Shown here in pieces: positions 61,349 through 64,000 of a stretch of 64,000 nucleotides of DNA. A model generated the notes under the pieces. The model was not told the origin of the DNA. It made no database searches and saw nothing but the letters and a program-made list of their open reading frames with translations. Origin of the DNA: CAZQVN01 sp964596775 (GTDB lineage Bacteria > Eisenbacteria > RBG-16-71-46 > JABDJR01 > JAWXBZ01); the NCBI GenBank assembly GCA_964596775.1, contig CAZQVN010000001.1:1-64000 (forward strand). The letters are read 5' to 3'. The translations under genes were made by a program, and so were the position numbers. Position 1 is the stretch's first letter. Each line of letters starts with the position of its first letter.

Positions 61349-64000
61349 ATGAACTGGAAGCACCGGATCCGTTTCGCACTTGTTCTGTCCTGCGCGCTCT
61401 TCGCGGCGGCTCCGGGCGCTTCGCGGGCCCAGGAAAGCTCGGCGCCGATCGCCGGCATTCCCGTCACCGGGGCGCCGGGCGTCCCCGAATCCATCTCCGA
61501 CATCATGCAGCGCATGACGGAAGCCCAGGCCGCCGGACGCATCCGCACGGAACTGGAAGACGTGGAGAAGGAACTCGAGCAGCCGGACCGGTCCGGGCTG
61601 CCCCGGAACCCGAAATCCCCGGACGTGACCTACCTCCCCGAACTGCCCGAAGGCTTCCAGCCCGGCGTCGGCAGCGAGGAAGGCCCGTTCACGCCCCAGG
61701 TCATCGGCACCACGTTCACCGGAGCCACCCTGGCCGGCGTCAACCCGACCCTGGCCTTTCCCCCGGACTGCATGGGCGCCGTCGGCCCGTCGCAGTATGT
61801 GGTGTTCGTCAACGGCCGCCTGGTCACGTTCAACAAGACCACCGGCCTCGCCGACGGCGTGCTGAACGTGGATCCGGACGTGTTCTTCGGCTCGGTGATG
61901 ACCGGCGGCTCGTACACCAGCGATCCGCGCATCCGCTACGACCGCCTCACCGGCCGCTGGTTCCTGGTCATCATCGACGTGGCCACGCCGAACCGGATTC
62001 TCTTCGCGGTCAGCGACGCGGCGAGCGCGAACGCCCTGACCGGCGGCACGGTCTTCACGTTCTTCTTCATCCCGATCGCCTCCACGCCGCCGGCCATCTC
62101 CAACACGTGCCTCGCCGACTACCCGACGCTGGGCCTCGACGCGAATGCGCTCTACATCGGAACGAACAACTTCTGCGGTTCCCCGTCGCAGACATTCAAC
62201 AGCTCCGACGGATACGTCGTCCGCAAGTCCTCGATCATGGGTGCCGGACCGCTCGTCGTCACCGTGTTCCGCGGGATCGTGGCGACGTCAGCCAGCGCCG
62301 GCCCCTACACGCCCCAGGGCGTGGACAACTTCGACCCGTCGGCCGGCGAAGGCTTCTTCATCGGCGTCGACAACGCCACGTTCGGCACGCTCATGATGCG
62401 CCGCGTGTCCAGCCCGGGCGGCACCCCGTCCATTTCCGGGAACATCTCCATCACGGTGCCCTCGACGAGCTTCCCGATCCGGGTGGAGCACCTGGGCAAC
62501 ACCGGCGGCGCGAACGGCCGGCTGTCGGCGCTCGACGACCGCCTCTTCGCGGCGCATATCCGCAACGGCAAGCTCTGGACGGCCCACAACATCGGCGTGA
62601 CGAACACCGGCGCCACGTCGGGCGCGACGCTCACCCGCAACGCGTCGCGCTGGTATGAACTCAACGTTCCACCGGTCAGCGGCACACCGACGATCGTCCA
62701 GTCGGGAACCGTGTTCACCCCCACGGGAACGAACGTCACGACGGCGCGCAGCTACTGGATCCCCTCGATCCTCGTGTCCGGCCAGGGGCATGCGGCCATG
62801 GGCTTCAGCGTGGCCGGCACGAACGAGCGGGCCAACGCGGCCACGGTCGGCCGGCTCGTCGGCGACACCGGCGGCACGATGCAGACGCCCGAACTCTTTT
62901 CCAACAGCACCACCGCCTACAACCCCCCGAGCGACCCCGGCGGATCCAACGGCCGGCGCTGGGGCGACTACTCGTACACGAGCCTTGACCCGCAGGACGA
63001 CATGACGATGTGGACCGTGCAGGAATTCTGCGACGCCACGAACTCCTACGGCGTCCGCGTGGCCAAGCTGATCGCGCCGCCGCCGGCCACGCCGAGCTCG
63101 ATTCCGGATGTCGCCGCCGGCGCCAACCCGGTCAACGTCACGCTGACCGGTGTCAGCGTTTCCGGCTCCGGGTTCTACGATCCCGGCCCGAACCTGGGCG
63201 GCAACGCCGTGAACTTCAACCACATCCAGGTCAACATCCTGAACGGCGCCGCCACCGGCACGCCTCCGACCGTCGTTTCGGCCACCTACGTGAACCCGAC
63301 GACGATCGATCTCGTCCTCGACGCTTCCGCCGCCACGGCCAGCATCGGAGCGGAACGCTACAGCGTGCAGGTCAAGAACCCGGACAACCAGATGATTTCC
63401 GCGGCCATCCTCAGGGTGACCGGCGGCGCGCCCCCGAACGTCACGATCAACCCGGCCGGGCCGAGCCTCGCGGAAGGGAACGCCGGAACGAAGGCGTTCC
63501 AGTTCGCGGTACTGCTCTCGGCGGCCTCCGGGTCTCCGATCACCGTCGGCTACACGACGGCGGACAGCACCGCCACGGCCGCCGACGGCGATTACCAGGC
63601 GGTCACGAGCTCGATCGTGATCCCGGCCGGCGCCACGTCGGACACGATCACGGTCAACGTGAACGGCGACGTCAAGTACGAGAACGACGAGTACTTCAAG
63701 GTCACGCTGACCTCGGCCACCGGCGGGACGCTCACCGATCCGAAGACTGCGGTCGGAACGATCCTGAACGACGACCTGCCGCCGAACATGTTCATCGACA
63801 ACGTGACCCAGGTGGAAGGAAACGCCGGAACGACCCAGTTCGCGTTCACGGTTACGTTGACCGAGGCGAGCGGACTGCCCGTTTCCGCCAGCGCAATCAC
63901 CGTCGACGGGACGGCCACGGTGGCCAACAACGACTACCAGCCGGACAGCCTGTTCGTGAGCTTCGCGCCCGGTGAAACGTCGAAGCCGGTCGACATCAAC
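61349..64000 (+). CDS. Large secreted Calx-beta protein, 3' end beyond the window
   Basis: At least 884 residues, open to the last base. The signal peptide is about 1-27 (FALVLSCALFAAAPGASRAQ). After a helical linker, the body (about 100-570) is the same propeller-like domain as in the protein at 28947: FPPDCMGAVGPSQYVVFVNG, DPRIRYDRLTGRWFLVIID, CLADYPTLGLDANALYIGTN and RRWGDYSYTSLDPQDDMTMW. An Ig/IPT-like module follows (about 580-690). Two Calx-beta domains come next: GPSLAEGNAGTKAFQFAVLL with YENDEYFKVTLTSATGG, and VTQVEGNAGTTQFAFTVTL. Calx-beta modules bind calcium and occur in adhesins. More repeats and a sorting tail probably lie downstream. Confidence 0.85.
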   Translation, partial: MNWKHRIRFALVLSCALFAAAPGASRAQESSAPIAGIPVTGAPGVPESISDIMQRMTEAQAAGRIRTELEDVEKELEQPDRSGLPRNPKSPDVTYLPELPEGFQPGVGSEEGPFTPQVIGTTFTGATLAGVNPTLAFPPDCMGAVGPSQYVVFVNGRLVTFNKTTGLADGVLNVDPDVFFGSVMTGGSYTSDPRIRYDRLTGRWFLVIIDVATPNRILFAVSDAASANALTGGTVFTFFFIPIASTPPAISNTCLADYPTLGLDANALYIGTNNFCGSPSQTFNSSDGYVVRKSSIMGAGPLVVTVFRGIVATSASAGPYTPQGVDNFDPSAGEGFFIGVDNATFGTLMMRRVSSPGGTPSISGNISITVPSTSFPIRVEHLGNTGGANGRLSALDDRLFAAHIRNGKLWTAHNIGVTNTGATSGATLTRNASRWYELNVPPVSGTPTIVQSGTVFTPTGTNVTTARSYWIPSILVSGQGHAAMGFSVAGTNERANAATVGRLVGDTGGTMQTPELFSNSTTAYNPPSDPGGSNGRRWGDYSYTSLDPQDDMTMWTVQEFCDATNSYGVRVAKLIAPPPATPSSIPDVAAGANPVNVTLTGVSVSGSGFYDPGPNLGGNAVNFNHIQVNILNGAATGTPPTVVSATYVNPTTIDLVLDASAATASIGAERYSVQVKNPDNQMISAAILRVTGGAPPNVTINPAGPSLAEGNAGTKAFQFAVLLSAASGSPITVGYTTADSTATAADGDYQAVTSSIVIPAGATSDTITVNVNGDVKYENDEYFKVTLTSATGGTLTDPKTAVGTILNDDLPPNMFIDNVTQVEGNAGTTQFAFTVTLTEASGLPVSASAITVDGTATVANNDYQPDSLFVSFAPGETSKPVDIN

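Noticed and set aside
61137..61379. 80-codon minus-strand frame upstream of the Calx-beta gene
   Set aside because: It overlaps the start of the secreted protein, has no ribosome site, and its frame differs from that of the SWGWIK fragment.

Overview
The window is about 66% GC bacterial DNA with mixed start codons and dense gene packing. It is probably one scaffold of a metagenome-assembled genome. Three runs of exactly 100 N are present, and two of them sit between identical 55-bp ends, as when short-read contigs that overlap by one k-mer are joined by a scaffolder. Many secreted proteins end in FlgD-type Ig-like modules or carry CarboxypepD_reg or Calx-beta modules. With the Ser/Thr kinase, FHA and GAF signalling proteins, this suggests a high-GC member of the FCB/Gemmatimonadota/Eisenbacteria-like lineages. 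That placement is an inference; no rRNA or tRNA gene is present to test it.

Layout. 1-605: C-terminal PHP domain of a PolX protein, cut by the window edge. 764-3333: BlaI/M56 regulator-sensor pair whose sensor ends in an 87-bp-periodic repeat array. 3529-6795: a conserved small protein, a secreted protein and an FHA-membrane-lytic transglycosylase fusion. 6980-10563: ETF-ubiquinone oxidoreductase, VOC protein, acetyltransferase and EamA transporter. 10798-15013: overlapping genes for a membrane Ser/Thr kinase, an acetyltransferase and an FHA-GAF-PP2C phosphatase. 15117-25481: secreted propeller-type protein, threonine dehydrogenase, HAD-IG nucleotidase, triple-GAF protein, MutM with an insertion, M50 protease and a thiolase-like protein without the usual cysteines.

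25675-42770 holds a nearly complete reductive pyrimidine degradation route: PreT/PreA, dihydropyrimidinase, beta-ureidopropionase, a class III aminotransferase probably acting on beta-alanine, and an NCS1 permease. A secreted FlgD-tailed protein, a methyltransferase, TrpF, DinB, and a transglutaminase-like exported protein are interspersed. 42767-52092 is rich in exported proteins (PNGase F-like, DUF4394, a 987-residue multi-domain protein, a propeller protein and a lipoprotein) plus thymidine kinase. 52241-64000 holds a protein with a histone-H1-like tail, a family 5 uracil-DNA glycosylase, a FecR-like protein, a Tat-exported amidase, a PLP decarboxylase, an AAA/DUF4143 ATPase that looks acquired, a VOC protein and a large secreted Calx-beta protein running off the end.

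Two patterns cut across the genes. First, three unrelated loci end in a short tail of the form E-x-x-[TS]-W-[SG]-x-I-K. Second, several genes without a ribosome binding site have a -10-like hexamer ending exactly six bases before the start codon, as expected for leaderless mRNAs.
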